A DNA stretch of 13,511 nt, taken from NCBI GenBank assembly GCA_022511485.1, contig JAFLUJ010000314.1:1-13511 (forward strand). Reading direction: 5' to 3'. Positions 1 through 7,463 of the stretch are shown piece by piece; the first letter of the stretch is position 1; every line of letters starts with the position of its first letter. The position numbers and the translations under genes are program-made. The notes under the pieces are model-generated. The model was given only the letters and a program-made list of their open reading frames with translations. It did not search any database and was not told where the DNA came from. The stretch is from Oscillospiraceae bacterium (GTDB lineage Bacteria; Bacillota; Clostridia; Oscillospirales; Ruminococcaceae).

Positions 1-70
1 TTTCGCCTATCGAAAAACTTATTACATACTGTCCAATATGATTGACAAACTTACAAATTGTCTTAAATAA

Positions 71-95
71 AAAATCGCCGCATAGCGGCAACTTT
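71..95 (-). terminator. Intrinsic terminator after the 2-hydroxyacid dehydrogenase
   Basis: On the minus strand, directly after the TAA stop of the dehydrogenase, a stem GCCGC / GCGGC with a three-base loop (positions 77-89) is followed by a run of six T (GATTTTTTATTT). This is a compact Rho-independent terminator. The plus strand also reads five T after the stem, so it may act both ways. No gene is visible in bases 1-70. Confidence 0.75.
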
Positions 96-1079
96 TTATT
101 TCTGATACACAACAGAGTTCTGCAATGCTTCCCCATCAAAAAACTGTTTGAGATTGAACAATGTCACCTCCGCAATTTTTTGAAGAGCCTCATCGGTCAG
201 AAACGCCTGATGAGATGTCATAATTACATTTGGCAGAGATACAAGCAGGGAAAGAACATCATCCTGGATGATCGTACTGGAATAATCCTCAAAAAACAGC
301 TCTGTCTCCTCCTCGTATACGTCAAGTCCTGCGCCTCTTATCTTTTTGTCTTTCAGAGCCTGTAAAAGAGCGTCAGTATCTATGAGCTGTCCTCTTGATG
401 TGTTCAGTATCACTGCCCCGTCCTTCATTTTTGTAATACTGGCTTCGTTTATGATATACCTTGTTTCTGTAGTCAGAGGACAATGCAGGGATATTACATC
501 ACTTTCCGCAAGGAGCTTATCAAAAGAAACATACTCAATATTGTATCCCTCCGCAGGATAAGGATCGTAGGCAATGACCTTCATTCCGAAGCCTTTGCAT
601 ATGTCGATAAAAATCCTGCCGATCTGTCCGGTGCCTATTACTCCTGCGGTCTTTCCGTGGAGGTCGAATCCTGTCAGTCCGTTAAGGCTGAAATTAAAGT
701 CCCTCGTCCTGATAAATGCACGGGGAATTTTTCTGTTGACACTCAGCAGCAGCGCCATTGTATGCTCCGCAATTGCATAGGGAGAGTACACCGGAACTCT
801 TACAATATTGATCTTATCCTTTGCATATTTGAGGTCAACGTTGTTATATCCGGCACATCGTAAAGCTATGAGCTTTACACCAATCTCGCAAAGCTCATCT
901 ACTGTTTCGCTGCCTATATTATCATTCACAAATGCCACAACAGCTTTACATCCCCTTGCAGCATGAGCAGTATCGGGAGTCAATTTTGATTCGATGTATT
1001 TTATTTCATAATCGGTATTCAGCTTGTCAAACCATACCTTGTCGTAGGGTTTTGTATCATAAAAAGCTATCTTTTCCAT
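96..1079 (-). CDS. ldhA: D-lactate dehydrogenase-like D-2-hydroxyacid dehydrogenase
   Basis: This is a cytosolic NAD-dependent enzyme that reduces a 2-keto acid to the D-2-hydroxy acid. The Rossmann motif GTGQIG is at residues 149-154, followed by an acidic residue (D172) that favours NADH over NADPH. The catalytic triad of the family is seen as R229 (NTSRG), E258 and H290 (SHQAF), with the spacing usual for D-lactate dehydrogenase. The C-terminal segment LFFEDYSSTIIQDD is typical of the LdhA group, and 327 residues is normal length. The start chosen is the second ATG (1077-1079), nine bases after AAGGAAG; the ATG three codons upstream sits on top of that ribosome binding site. It lies behind the aryl-CoA cluster but beyond a strong terminator, so it is probably a separate transcript. 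The substrate may be pyruvate or, given the neighbours, phenylpyruvate or indolepyruvate; clostridial phenyllactate dehydrogenases belong to this same family. The family call is firm, the substrate is open. Confidence 0.9.
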   Translation of the reverse strand: MEKIAFYDTKPYDKVWFDKLNTDYEIKYIESKLTPDTAHAARGCKAVVAFVNDNIGSETVDELCEIGVKLIALRCAGYNNVDLKYAKDKINIVRVPVYSPYAIAEHTMALLLSVNRKIPRAFIRTRDFNFSLNGLTGFDLHGKTAGVIGTGQIGRIFIDICKGFGMKVIAYDPYPAEGYNIEYVSFDKLLAESDVISLHCPLTTETRYIINEASITKMKDGAVILNTSRGQLIDTDALLQALKDKKIRGAGLDVYEEETELFFEDYSSTIIQDDVLSLLVSLPNVIMTSHQAFLTDEALQKIAEVTLFNLKQFFDGEALQNSVVYQK

Positions 1080-1125
1080 TTTGCGCATCTTCCTTTTCTA
1101 TTAATTTTTGTTAGTATGCGCAAAA
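1079..1125 (-). promoter_or_regulatory. 10-bp inverted repeat enclosing the dehydrogenase ribosome binding site
   Basis: TTTTGCGCAT (1079-1088) and ATGCGCAAAA (1116-1125) are perfect reverse complements separated by 27 bases. In the minus-strand mRNA the hairpin would hold the AAGGAAG ribosome binding site in its loop, and the stem would reach the first base of the start codon. It could be a translational control hairpin or an operator for a dimeric regulator. The repeat is directly visible; its function is inferred. I found no convincing sigma-A promoter in the short space before it. Confidence 0.45.
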
Positions 1126-1146
1126 ATTTCAATATTAATATATTGA

Positions 1147-1187
1147 CAAAAATCCGCCGCCTGTTTTAACAGACAGCGGATTTTTTA
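1147..1187 (-). terminator. Strong intrinsic terminator after the second PaaK gene
   Basis: On the minus strand, a 13-bp stem that includes two G-U pairs (outer ATCCGC / GCGGAT, inner CTGT / ACAG) closes a four-base loop and is followed by TTTTTGTC. The plus strand also reads TTTTTT after the stem. It lies between the ligase gene and the dehydrogenase gene and should end the aryl-CoA operon. Confidence 0.85.
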
Positions 1188-1193
1188 GTATTA

Positions 1194-2492
1194 TTATTTT
1201 TCATTTCTAAGATCAATTATTCTCTTTGCTTTCCCCTGAAATCTTTCCAGAGACTTATGTTCAACAAGGGAGACCTTTGTATCGATACCCAGAACAGTTT
1301 TGAGATTATGATGTATCCTCTTCTGGAGGTCTTCAAGATTGGCAAAATTCTCGAGCAGACCATCGTCTGCAAGCTCTACCTTGACCTCCAGCCTGTCTGC
1401 GAAATCTTTTCTTGTTACCACAAGCTGATAGTGAGGAGCGATCTCGTCAAATGCCATAAGCACCGATTCAACCTGTGACGGGAACACATTTACGCCGCGA
1501 ATTTTGAGCATATCATCGGTTCTGCCCTTGGTCTTATCCATTCGCGCGAAGGTACGTCCGCACTCACATGGCTCGTAGTTGATCCTTGTAATATCCTTTG
1601 TCCTGTAACGGAGCATTGGCATACTTTCTTTGGAAAGAGTGGTAATAACAAGCTCTCCTGTTTCGCCCTTTGGAAGAACCTCTCCTGTTTCAGGATCAAT
1701 GATTTCCGCAATGAAGTGGTCTTCGTTGATATGGAGACCGGCTCTTTCGCGGCACTCTCCGGAAACTCCGGGCCCCATAAGCTCGCTCATTCCGTAATTG
1801 TCGGTAGCAAACAGTCCGAGAGTTTTTTCAATCTGAGCGCGCATTTCCTCTGTACATCCCTCAGAGCCGAACAGCCCCAGCTTAAGATTCAGCTTGTCCA
1901 GAACTCCCATCTCTCTTGCCATTTCTCCGATATACTGGGCGTAGGATGGCGTTGAAACCAGCGCTGTTGTCTGGAAATCCTGCATGAGCATGATCTGTTT
2001 TTCGGTGTTTCCGCTTGATGTTGGGACTACTGTCGCTCCTATCTTTTCAAGTCCATAATGAAGTCCCAGAGCTCCTGTAAAAAGACCGTATCCGAAAGCG
2101 ATCTGCACAATATCGTCACTGGACGCTCCCGCAGCAACAACAAGACGAGCCATACAGTCAGACCACATATCCAGATCTTTCTGGGTATATCCCACAACGG
2201 TAGGCTTGCCGGTAGTTCCGGATGAAGCATGGATACGGACGATATTCTTCATAGGCTGACCGAACAGCCCGAAAGGATAGTTATCACGTATATCCGCTTT
2301 TGTTGTGTAAGGGATATATTTGATGTCGTCAAGACACTTGATCTTATCGTCTGTAACTCCCGCCTCAGTGAGCCGTTTATTATAAAACGGAATGTTGTCC
2401 ATACAGTACTTTACCATCTTTTTAAGACGTTCAAGCTGTATCCTTTCGATTTCACTGCGGGACATTGTTTCAATATCCTTCTGAAAAAACAT
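1194..2492 (-). CDS. paaK: Phenylacetate-CoA ligase (AMP-forming), distal copy
   Basis: This is a cytosolic adenylate-forming enzyme that activates an aryl acid with ATP and CoA to aryl-acetyl-CoA, releasing AMP and pyrophosphate. The ATP P-loop SSGTTGKP is at residues 90-97, the DNYGMSE adenylation motif at 231-237, YRTKD at 296-300, and the hinge region GRTDDMLKIRGVNVFPSQ at 323-340. The C-terminal catalytic lysine is probably K421 or K423. The pocket-side segment GLHYGLEKIGATVVP (143-157) matches ordinary PaaK proteins, so this copy looks like a classical phenylacetate or indoleacetate enzyme. Its 432 residues are the usual length. AAGGAG stands 10 bases before the ATG, and the gene begins 18 bases after the ACT gene, so they are co-transcribed. 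The exact aryl substrate cannot be read from the sequence. Confidence 0.93.
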   Translation of the reverse strand: MFFQKDIETMSRSEIERIQLERLKKMVKYCMDNIPFYNKRLTEAGVTDDKIKCLDDIKYIPYTTKADIRDNYPFGLFGQPMKNIVRIHASSGTTGKPTVVGYTQKDLDMWSDCMARLVVAAGASSDDIVQIAFGYGLFTGALGLHYGLEKIGATVVPTSSGNTEKQIMLMQDFQTTALVSTPSYAQYIGEMAREMGVLDKLNLKLGLFGSEGCTEEMRAQIEKTLGLFATDNYGMSELMGPGVSGECRERAGLHINEDHFIAEIIDPETGEVLPKGETGELVITTLSKESMPMLRYRTKDITRINYEPCECGRTFARMDKTKGRTDDMLKIRGVNVFPSQVESVLMAFDEIAPHYQLVVTRKDFADRLEVKVELADDGLLENFANLEDLQKRIHHNLKTVLGIDTKVSLVEHKSLERFQGKAKRIIDLRNEK

Positions 2493-2510
2493 AATACAAT
2501 ATCTCCTTGC

Positions 2511-2942
2511 TTAAATGTCATAAACTTCCTGTGAAGTGAGGATCTTAAAACCATTCTCCTTAAGAGCCTCAGCAGCCTTGTCGTTGTTGTCTACTCTGAG
2601 AATTACAGCCGCCAGACTGTCCGACTTGGAAATAAAAGCATACATATATTCAACGGAAATATTTGCTGCATAAAGACACTCCATAGCAGAAGCAAGTCCG
2701 CCGGGCTTGTCGTTTATACCGATAGCGATAACGTTTGTAAGAGATACTGTACAGTCATCTTTTTTCAGAACCTCGCAGGCTTTATCAGGCTTGTTTACAA
2801 TAATCCTGAGTATACCGAAATCCTTGGTGTCCGCAACAGAAAGCGCGCGAATGTCAATATCATTTTCACCCAGTAGCTTTGTAACTGCGCTTAATCTGCC
2901 GGGCTTGTTTTCAACAAAAATTGAGATCTGCTTAATAAACAT
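2511..2942 (-). CDS. Tandem ACT-domain protein, probable aromatic amino acid sensor
   Basis: The 143 residues are almost entirely two ACT domains: about 4-70 (QISIFVENKPGRLSAV opening, with the ENKPGRL ligand-loop motif) and about 72-140 (IAIGINDKPGGLASAM opening, with NDKPGGL). ACT domains commonly bind amino acids at dimer interfaces. No catalytic domain is present. Free-standing double-ACT proteins of this kind are commonly found beside paaK and iorAB genes, which suggests allosteric sensing of Phe, Tyr or Trp, perhaps by docking on the ligase. AGGAGGG stands seven bases before the ATG. The gene lies between the two ligase genes, 18 bases before the distal one and 112 bases after the proximal one. 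The fold is certain; the ligand and partner are inferred. Confidence 0.88.
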   Translation of the reverse strand: MFIKQISIFVENKPGRLSAVTKLLGENDIDIRALSVADTKDFGILRIIVNKPDKACEVLKKDDCTVSLTNVIAIGINDKPGGLASAMECLYAANISVEYMYAFISKSDSLAAVILRVDNNDKAAEALKENGFKILTSQEVYDI

Positions 2943-3054
2943 AAAAAATCCCTCCTATTAGACTTTTAACAATATAGAAATAACTTAGTTGCCGTGTCGT
3001 ATCTAACTTTTACTGATAAAGTACACAACGAAATGCCTGCAGGGGCTTCCCCGA

Positions 3055-4362
3055 TTAGTCATGAAGCTTACGCTTGTCAATTACACGAACAGCCTTGCCC
3101 TCGCTTCGTGCAATAGTCTTGGGAGATACAAGATGTACCTTCGGATTAATGCCCAGCATGGTCTTCATAGCTTCAACAAGCTCCTGCTCCTTCTGCTGGA
3201 TATCCTTTATAGTATCGGAGAACTGTGCCTCAGTCATTTCTACATTGACATCAAGAGTATCGGTGTTGTTTACTCTGTCAACCTCGATCTGATAGTTAGG
3301 AGCATAGCCATGCTCGATAAGAACTGTCTCGATCTGTGACGGGAATACGTTTACTCCTCTGATGATAAGCATATCGTCGCTTCGTCCGAGAGGCTTGCTC
3401 ATCTTTACAAGAGTTCTTCCGCAGGAGCATTTTTCCCTTGTAAGAACGCATATATCCCTTGTTCTGTATCTGAGAAGCGGGAAAGCTTCCTTTGTAATAC
3501 TTGTGAACACAAGCTCTCCCTTTGAACCTTCGGGAAGTACCTCTCCGGTATCTGGATCAATGATCTCCGCGATAAAGTGATCTTCATTGATATGCATACC
3601 TGTCTGCTCGCTGCACTCGAAGGATACGCCCGGACCGCTTGTTTCGGTAAGTCCGTAAATATCGTAAGCTTTTATGCCCAGGGATTTTTCGATCTCACGA
3701 CGCATTTCCTCAGTCCATGGCTCTGCGCCGAAAATTCCTGCTTTGAGCTTTATATCGTCGGTTGTATATCCCATTTCATGGAGGGTCTCACCGATATAAG
3801 CCGCATAGGACGGCGTACAGCAAAGAATTGTGGACTGGAGGTCGATCATAAACTGTATCTGTCTCTCGGTATTTCCGGAGGACATAGGCAGAGTCAGACA
3901 TCCGACCTTATGTGAGCCTCCGTTAAGACCGGGACCTCCTGTGAAAAGTCCGTAGCCGTAGCAAACCTGACAAACATCCTCGTTTGTTCCGCCGGCAGCA
4001 ACGATGGCTCTTGCGCAGCAGTCCTCCCAAAGGTCGATGTCATGCTGCGTGTAGAATGCAACCACGCGCTTTCCTGTAGTACCGCTGGTTGACTGGATCC
4101 TTACGCAGTCCGAAAGTGGCTTTGCAAGCAGACCGTAGGGATAAGCATCTCTCAGGTCAGCCTTGGTGAGAAACGGAAGCTTGTGCAGGTCAGCTGTGGA
4201 CTTGATGTCCTCAGGAGTGACTCCCTTTTCCTCCATTTTTTTGCGGTAGTAAGGCACGTTATCCCACACGTGCTTTACCTGAGCCACAAGACGCTCGTCC
4301 TGAAGTTTTTTCATGTCCTCCCGTGACATACACTCAATTGATTCGTTCCAGTATTTTGCCAA
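3055..4362 (-). CDS. paaK: Phenylacetate-CoA ligase paralog, proximal copy, TTG start
   Basis: This is a second AMP-forming aryl-CoA ligase of 435 residues. It carries the P-loop TSGTTGK (92-98), DIYGLTE (234-240), YRTRD (299-303) and the hinge segment GRSDDMLIIRGVNVFPSQ (326-343). It is clearly homologous to the distal copy along its whole length. The segment that follows GLFTG differs: GLNGGSHKVGCLTLP (145-159) replaces the classical GLHYGxEKIGATVVP, and the residue after GTTGK is R rather than P. These changes could alter acyl specificity (for example 4-hydroxyphenylacetate, indoleacetate or a branched acid); that is inference. The start is TTG (4360-4362), supported by AGGAGG eight bases upstream and by alignment of the N-terminus with the other copy. 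It lies 31 bases after iorB, in the same operon. Confidence 0.92.
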   Translation of the reverse strand: MAKYWNESIECMSREDMKKLQDERLVAQVKHVWDNVPYYRKKMEEKGVTPEDIKSTADLHKLPFLTKADLRDAYPYGLLAKPLSDCVRIQSTSGTTGKRVVAFYTQHDIDLWEDCCARAIVAAGGTNEDVCQVCYGYGLFTGGPGLNGGSHKVGCLTLPMSSGNTERQIQFMIDLQSTILCCTPSYAAYIGETLHEMGYTTDDIKLKAGIFGAEPWTEEMRREIEKSLGIKAYDIYGLTETSGPGVSFECSEQTGMHINEDHFIAEIIDPDTGEVLPEGSKGELVFTSITKEAFPLLRYRTRDICVLTREKCSCGRTLVKMSKPLGRSDDMLIIRGVNVFPSQIETVLIEHGYAPNYQIEVDRVNNTDTLDVNVEMTEAQFSDTIKDIQQKEQELVEAMKTMLGINPKVHLVSPKTIARSEGKAVRVIDKRKLHD

Positions 4363-4393
4363 AACAAAAACCTCCTATATATAAATTTTAAAT

Positions 4394-4984
4394 CTACGCT
4401 CTAACTACATTTGCCGCATTCTTTCCAAGCTCGAACGCCTTTTTGTTAAGCTCCAGAAATTTCGGGGGCACACACTGCTCAATAGCGTCCTGCCAGAGCT
4501 TGTCGTCAAAATCGGTATTTGCAGCAACAACTCCCATAAGGACAACGTTTGAAGCCTTTGCATTTCCTGCTTCCTCCGCAAGAGTAAGAGCGTCCGCTGC
4601 CGTTACTTCAATGCCCGCTGTCTTTATTTTCTCAATAATCTCCTCCGGATATTCTGCATTGCCTGTTATGACCGGCATAGGGTCAAGCTTCTGTGTGGAT
4701 GTAATGAGCTTGCCGCCCTTTTTGAGATACGGAAGCCATCTTGCAGCTTCAAGCTGCTCAAAGGAAATGATAACGTCAGCCTCCCCTTTTTCAATGACAG
4801 GAGAAAAGACCTCGTCTCCGTATTTTACGTATGTAACAACCGAACCTCCCCGCTGGGACATTCCATGTACCTCTGACACCTTAACGTCGTGTCCCTGTGC
4901 AAGAAGCACGTTTCCCAGAAGTCTTGACGCCAGCAGTGAACCCTGTCCGCCTACGCCTACTATCATAATTGATCTTGTATCCAT
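4394..4984 (-). CDS. iorB: Indolepyruvate:ferredoxin oxidoreductase, beta subunit
   Basis: This is the gamma-type (POR_N partner) subunit of the arylpyruvate:ferredoxin oxidoreductase, which with IorA converts indolepyruvate or phenylpyruvate plus CoA to the aryl-acetyl-CoA and CO2, reducing ferredoxin. The GVGGQG nucleotide-fold motif is at residues 10-15 and EVHGMSQRGG, a hallmark of this subunit family, at 38-47. The 196 residues match the usual length. AAAGGAG stands seven bases before the ATG. In most genomes iorB follows iorA directly or with overlap; here a membrane-protein gene separates them, leaving 18 bases before iorB. Function is confident because both subunits are complete and adjacent to ligases that handle the product. 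Confidence 0.94.
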   Translation of the reverse strand: MDTRSIMIVGVGGQGSLLASRLLGNVLLAQGHDVKVSEVHGMSQRGGSVVTYVKYGDEVFSPVIEKGEADVIISFEQLEAARWLPYLKKGGKLITSTQKLDPMPVITGNAEYPEEIIEKIKTAGIEVTAADALTLAEEAGNAKASNVVLMGVVAANTDFDDKLWQDAIEQCVPPKFLELNKKAFELGKNAANVVRA

Positions 4985-5002
4985 TGAAATTCTCCTTTTT
5001 AG

Positions 5003-5560
5003 TTAATTATCAAAATAACCATATTTTTCATTTGTTTCAAAAAGCCATTTTCCTCCCGATATTCCGCCCATTGCGGCAAGAGCATAGCTTTTTATCAGGG
5101 ATTCCTGAAAATCATATTCCATATCCAGCTCTTTAAGAAGCTGTCCGAAATTTTCAAAACATCCGGTAAATGAAGCTTCATACTGGCTTGGTATATACAT
5201 TATTTCCCATGTCCATACCACTTTTTCGCAGAGGTAAACTGCCGCGACCATAACAACGACACAGATGAATAAAGCCGATTCAACATTGATATATCTTTTT
5301 TTAGTCATAAGATTACAGAAGTACAGCTCGCCTATCATCATAAAAATACCGGCTATTTCTGCTTTCTCAAATGAATAAACTTTTTTGAGAACGACCCAAA
5401 GCAGCATTGACGGCAAAGTCCCTATGACTGCACCCAGAACAGCAAGGATGATCGTGATAATCTCCGATTCCTCATTTTGCTCAACAGGCTGTCCGGAAAT
5501 TTTGCTGCCCTTTTCCCTACTGAATACGCCGCTGATTCTCTTTGCCTTGTCATTATTCAT
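5003..5560 (-). CDS. Unrecognised small membrane protein between iorA and iorB
   Basis: I do not recognise this 185-residue protein. It has a polar, charged N-terminus (1-33), then three hydrophobic stretches that look like membrane helices at about 34-58 (IITIILAVLGAVIGTLPSML), 66-86 and 92-113. A soluble acidic and aromatic C-terminal tail of about 70 residues follows and contains a Gly-rich patch (AAMGGISGG, 162-170). No signal peptide cleavage site is evident. The first hydrophobic helix with its GAVIGTLPSMLLW segment resembles a type common in uncharacterised Firmicute membrane proteins. AAGGGGTG precedes the ATG. It begins 27 bases after iorA and ends 18 bases before iorB, so it must be co-transcribed with both. 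Possible roles are membrane tethering of the oxidoreductase or substrate movement, but nothing in the sequence proves either. Confidence 0.8.
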   Translation of the reverse strand: MNNDKAKRISGVFSREKGSKISGQPVEQNEESEIITIILAVLGAVIGTLPSMLLWVVLKKVYSFEKAEIAGIFMMIGELYFCNLMTKKRYINVESALFICVVVMVAAVYLCEKVVWTWEIMYIPSQYEASFTGCFENFGQLLKELDMEYDFQESLIKSYALAAMGGISGGKWLFETNEKYGYFDN

Positions 5561-5587
5561 ATTGTCACCCCTTTTTGAAAACCAGAA

Positions 5588-7315
5588 CTACTCCGCTATA
5601 GCCCCTGATTTGCAGACCTCGGAGCATATTCCGCAGCCTACACACTGAGTATGATCGATAACAGCCTTGCCATCTCTTACGGAAATTGCAGGACATCCAA
5701 GTCTCAGACAAATTTTGCATCCCTTGCATTTGTCCGGAACAATTTTCAGAGCAGGCTTATGCTTTACGTATTTAAGCAAAGCACAGGGACGTCTGGAAAT
5801 TATCACGGACGGCTCGCTTACCGCAAGCTCCTCCTTGATGGCAGCTTCTGTTTCAGCAAGATTATATGGGTCAACAACTCGTACACGTTTGATACCTACT
5901 GCTTTGCAAAGCTCCTCAAGATTTACCGCAGCAGCAGGATCTCCTTTGAGATTCTTTCCGGTGGTAGGATTCTGCTGGTGTCCGGTCATACCTGTGATGG
6001 AGTTGTCAAGGATAATTACCGTTGAATTTGTTGCATTATAAGCAATGTTTACCAGTCCGGTAATACCGCTGTGCATGAATGTGGAGTCTCCGATAACTGC
6101 AACGGTAGACTTCTCCGCAGCCTCACCACGAGCCTTATTGAAGCCATGGAGTGCGGAGATAGACGCTCCCATGCATATAGTTGTATCCATTGCGGAAAGT
6201 GGTGCGCTTGCTCCAAGAGTATAGCAGCCGATGTCTCCGGAAACTGTGATCTTATTTTTGGAAAGGCAGTAGAACAGTCCTCTGTGGGGACATCCTGCAC
6301 ACATAACTGGAGGACGGACAGGAACGTTTCCGTCAAAGGAAACCGTATCCACTGTTTTTCCGAGAAGCTTCTCCGCAACTGTTGCCTGTGAAAACTCCCC
6401 TATGTAACCAAACAGTTCTTTGCCTACGACGTCAAGTCCTAACGCTTTACAGTGGGTCTCGATAATATCATCAAGCTCCTCTATAACATAGACTTTTTTG
6501 TACTTAGCACAGAAATCCTTTATAAGCTTAACAGGCAGAGGATTTATAACACCCAGCTTAAGATAGGAAGCTCCATCTCCCATTGCCTCACGGGCGTACT
6601 GATAGGAGATACCGCTTGTGATGATACCGATCTCCCCCCCGTTGTCGATGACTTTGTTAAGAGGAGAGGTCTCTGCATATTCACGGAGCTTCTGTGTGCG
6701 CTCCTCAACGAAAACGTGTCTGCCTCTTGCAAAAGCGGGCATCATAACATATTTCTGTGGATTCTTTGTATATTCCTTCTGTTCGGGGACAACCCTGTCA
6801 TTTAACTCTACCGCCGACTGTGAGTGTGCAACTCTTGTACACATACGAACAATAACTGGAGTATCATATTTTTCCGAAAGCTCAAAGGATGTCTTTACAA
6901 ACTCCTTACATTCAGAAGAATCGGAGGGTTCTACCATGAGAACCTTGGAAGCAATTGCATGATGACGTGAATCCTGCTCATTCTGTGAAGAATGCATACC
7001 CGGATCGTCCGCAACGGCGATCACCATTCCCCCGTTCACTCCGGTATAGGAGGCTGTATAGAGCGGATCAGCTGCTACGTTAAGTCCCACGTGCTTCATT
7101 CCGCAGAATGAACGTGAGCCTGCAATTGACGCTCCCAGAGCTACTTCCATAGCAACCTTTTCATTGGGAGCCCACTCAGCATAGATCTCGTCATACTCAG
7201 CGGCATATTCGGTTATTTCAGTGGAAGGAGTTCCCGGATAGCTGGACGCTACTGTGACTCCCGCCTCATAAAGCCCTCTTGCGAAGGCAGCATTTCCTAA
7301 CATAAGTTTTTTCAT
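5588..7315 (-). CDS. iorA: Indolepyruvate:ferredoxin oxidoreductase, alpha subunit
   Basis: This is the large thiamine-diphosphate subunit of the arylpyruvate:ferredoxin oxidoreductase. The N-terminal half carries the pyrimidine-binding domain (SYPGTPSTEI at 25-34, EVALGASIAG at 57-66). The central region has AGCPHRGLFY (340-349) and the thiamine motif that begins GDSTFMHSG at 409 and ends at N438. The C-terminus is a two-cluster ferredoxin domain: C530, C533, C536, C541 in the first [4Fe-4S] motif and C558, C561, C564, C568 in the second. Its 575 residues fall close to the family length of about 600, and no key residue is missing. AAAGGA precedes the ATG by about ten bases. It is the first gene of the operon, behind an extended -10 promoter. 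The family also accepts phenylpyruvate and hydroxyphenylpyruvate. Confidence 0.95.
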   Translation of the reverse strand: MKKLMLGNAAFARGLYEAGVTVASSYPGTPSTEITEYAAEYDEIYAEWAPNEKVAMEVALGASIAGSRSFCGMKHVGLNVAADPLYTASYTGVNGGMVIAVADDPGMHSSQNEQDSRHHAIASKVLMVEPSDSSECKEFVKTSFELSEKYDTPVIVRMCTRVAHSQSAVELNDRVVPEQKEYTKNPQKYVMMPAFARGRHVFVEERTQKLREYAETSPLNKVIDNGGEIGIITSGISYQYAREAMGDGASYLKLGVINPLPVKLIKDFCAKYKKVYVIEELDDIIETHCKALGLDVVGKELFGYIGEFSQATVAEKLLGKTVDTVSFDGNVPVRPPVMCAGCPHRGLFYCLSKNKITVSGDIGCYTLGASAPLSAMDTTICMGASISALHGFNKARGEAAEKSTVAVIGDSTFMHSGITGLVNIAYNATNSTVIILDNSITGMTGHQQNPTTGKNLKGDPAAAVNLEELCKAVGIKRVRVVDPYNLAETEAAIKEELAVSEPSVIISRRPCALLKYVKHKPALKIVPDKCKGCKICLRLGCPAISVRDGKAVIDHTQCVGCGICSEVCKSGAIAE

Positions 7316-7344
7316 AGTTAAAAAGTCCTTTCAGATAACATATA

Positions 7345-7386
7345 TATCAGTATTATATCATACTTTGTTAAAAAAGAAAAGAGTTT
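7345..7386 (-). promoter_or_regulatory. Promoter of the iorA operon (extended -10)
   Basis: On the minus strand a perfect TATAAT (7352-7357) is preceded by TGA (7358-7360), an extended -10 element. The -35 position, 17 bases upstream, holds only a T-rich TTTTCT. The start of transcription would fall about 30 bases before iorA, which leaves no room for a leader riboswitch or T-box. Confidence 0.7.
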
Positions 7387-7407
7387 ATTGAAAAAAATAT
7401 ATGGCAA

Positions 7408-7450
7408 CAAAAACTTGCCCAAAAAGCTGAGCTTTTTCAGACAAGTTTTT
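7408..7450 (-). terminator. Intrinsic terminator after the PocR chemoreceptor
   Basis: On the minus strand, AACTTG pairs with CAAGTT and an inner AAAAAGC pairs with GCTTTTT around a three-base loop; TTTTTGTTG follows. The hairpin lies 14 bases after the stop and separates the nadA-chemoreceptor unit from the ior operon. The plus strand also reads a T run. Confidence 0.85.
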
Positions 7451-7463
7451 ACAAATATTCAAT

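Noticed and set aside
42..70. TTGACA followed by an AT-rich -10-like stretch on the plus strand
   Set aside because: It would fire straight into a terminator with no gene behind it, and the -10 match is poor.
2943..3054. Possible internal promoter before the ACT gene (TTGTGT and TAGATA 17 bases apart)
   Set aside because: Each hexamer matches the consensus in only about half its positions, which is common by chance in AT-rich DNA.
4443..5006. Long plus-strand open frame of 187 codons
   Set aside because: It lies wholly opposite iorB, which has clear family motifs and a ribosome binding site; the antisense protein shows no recognisable domain and is a codon-bias shadow.
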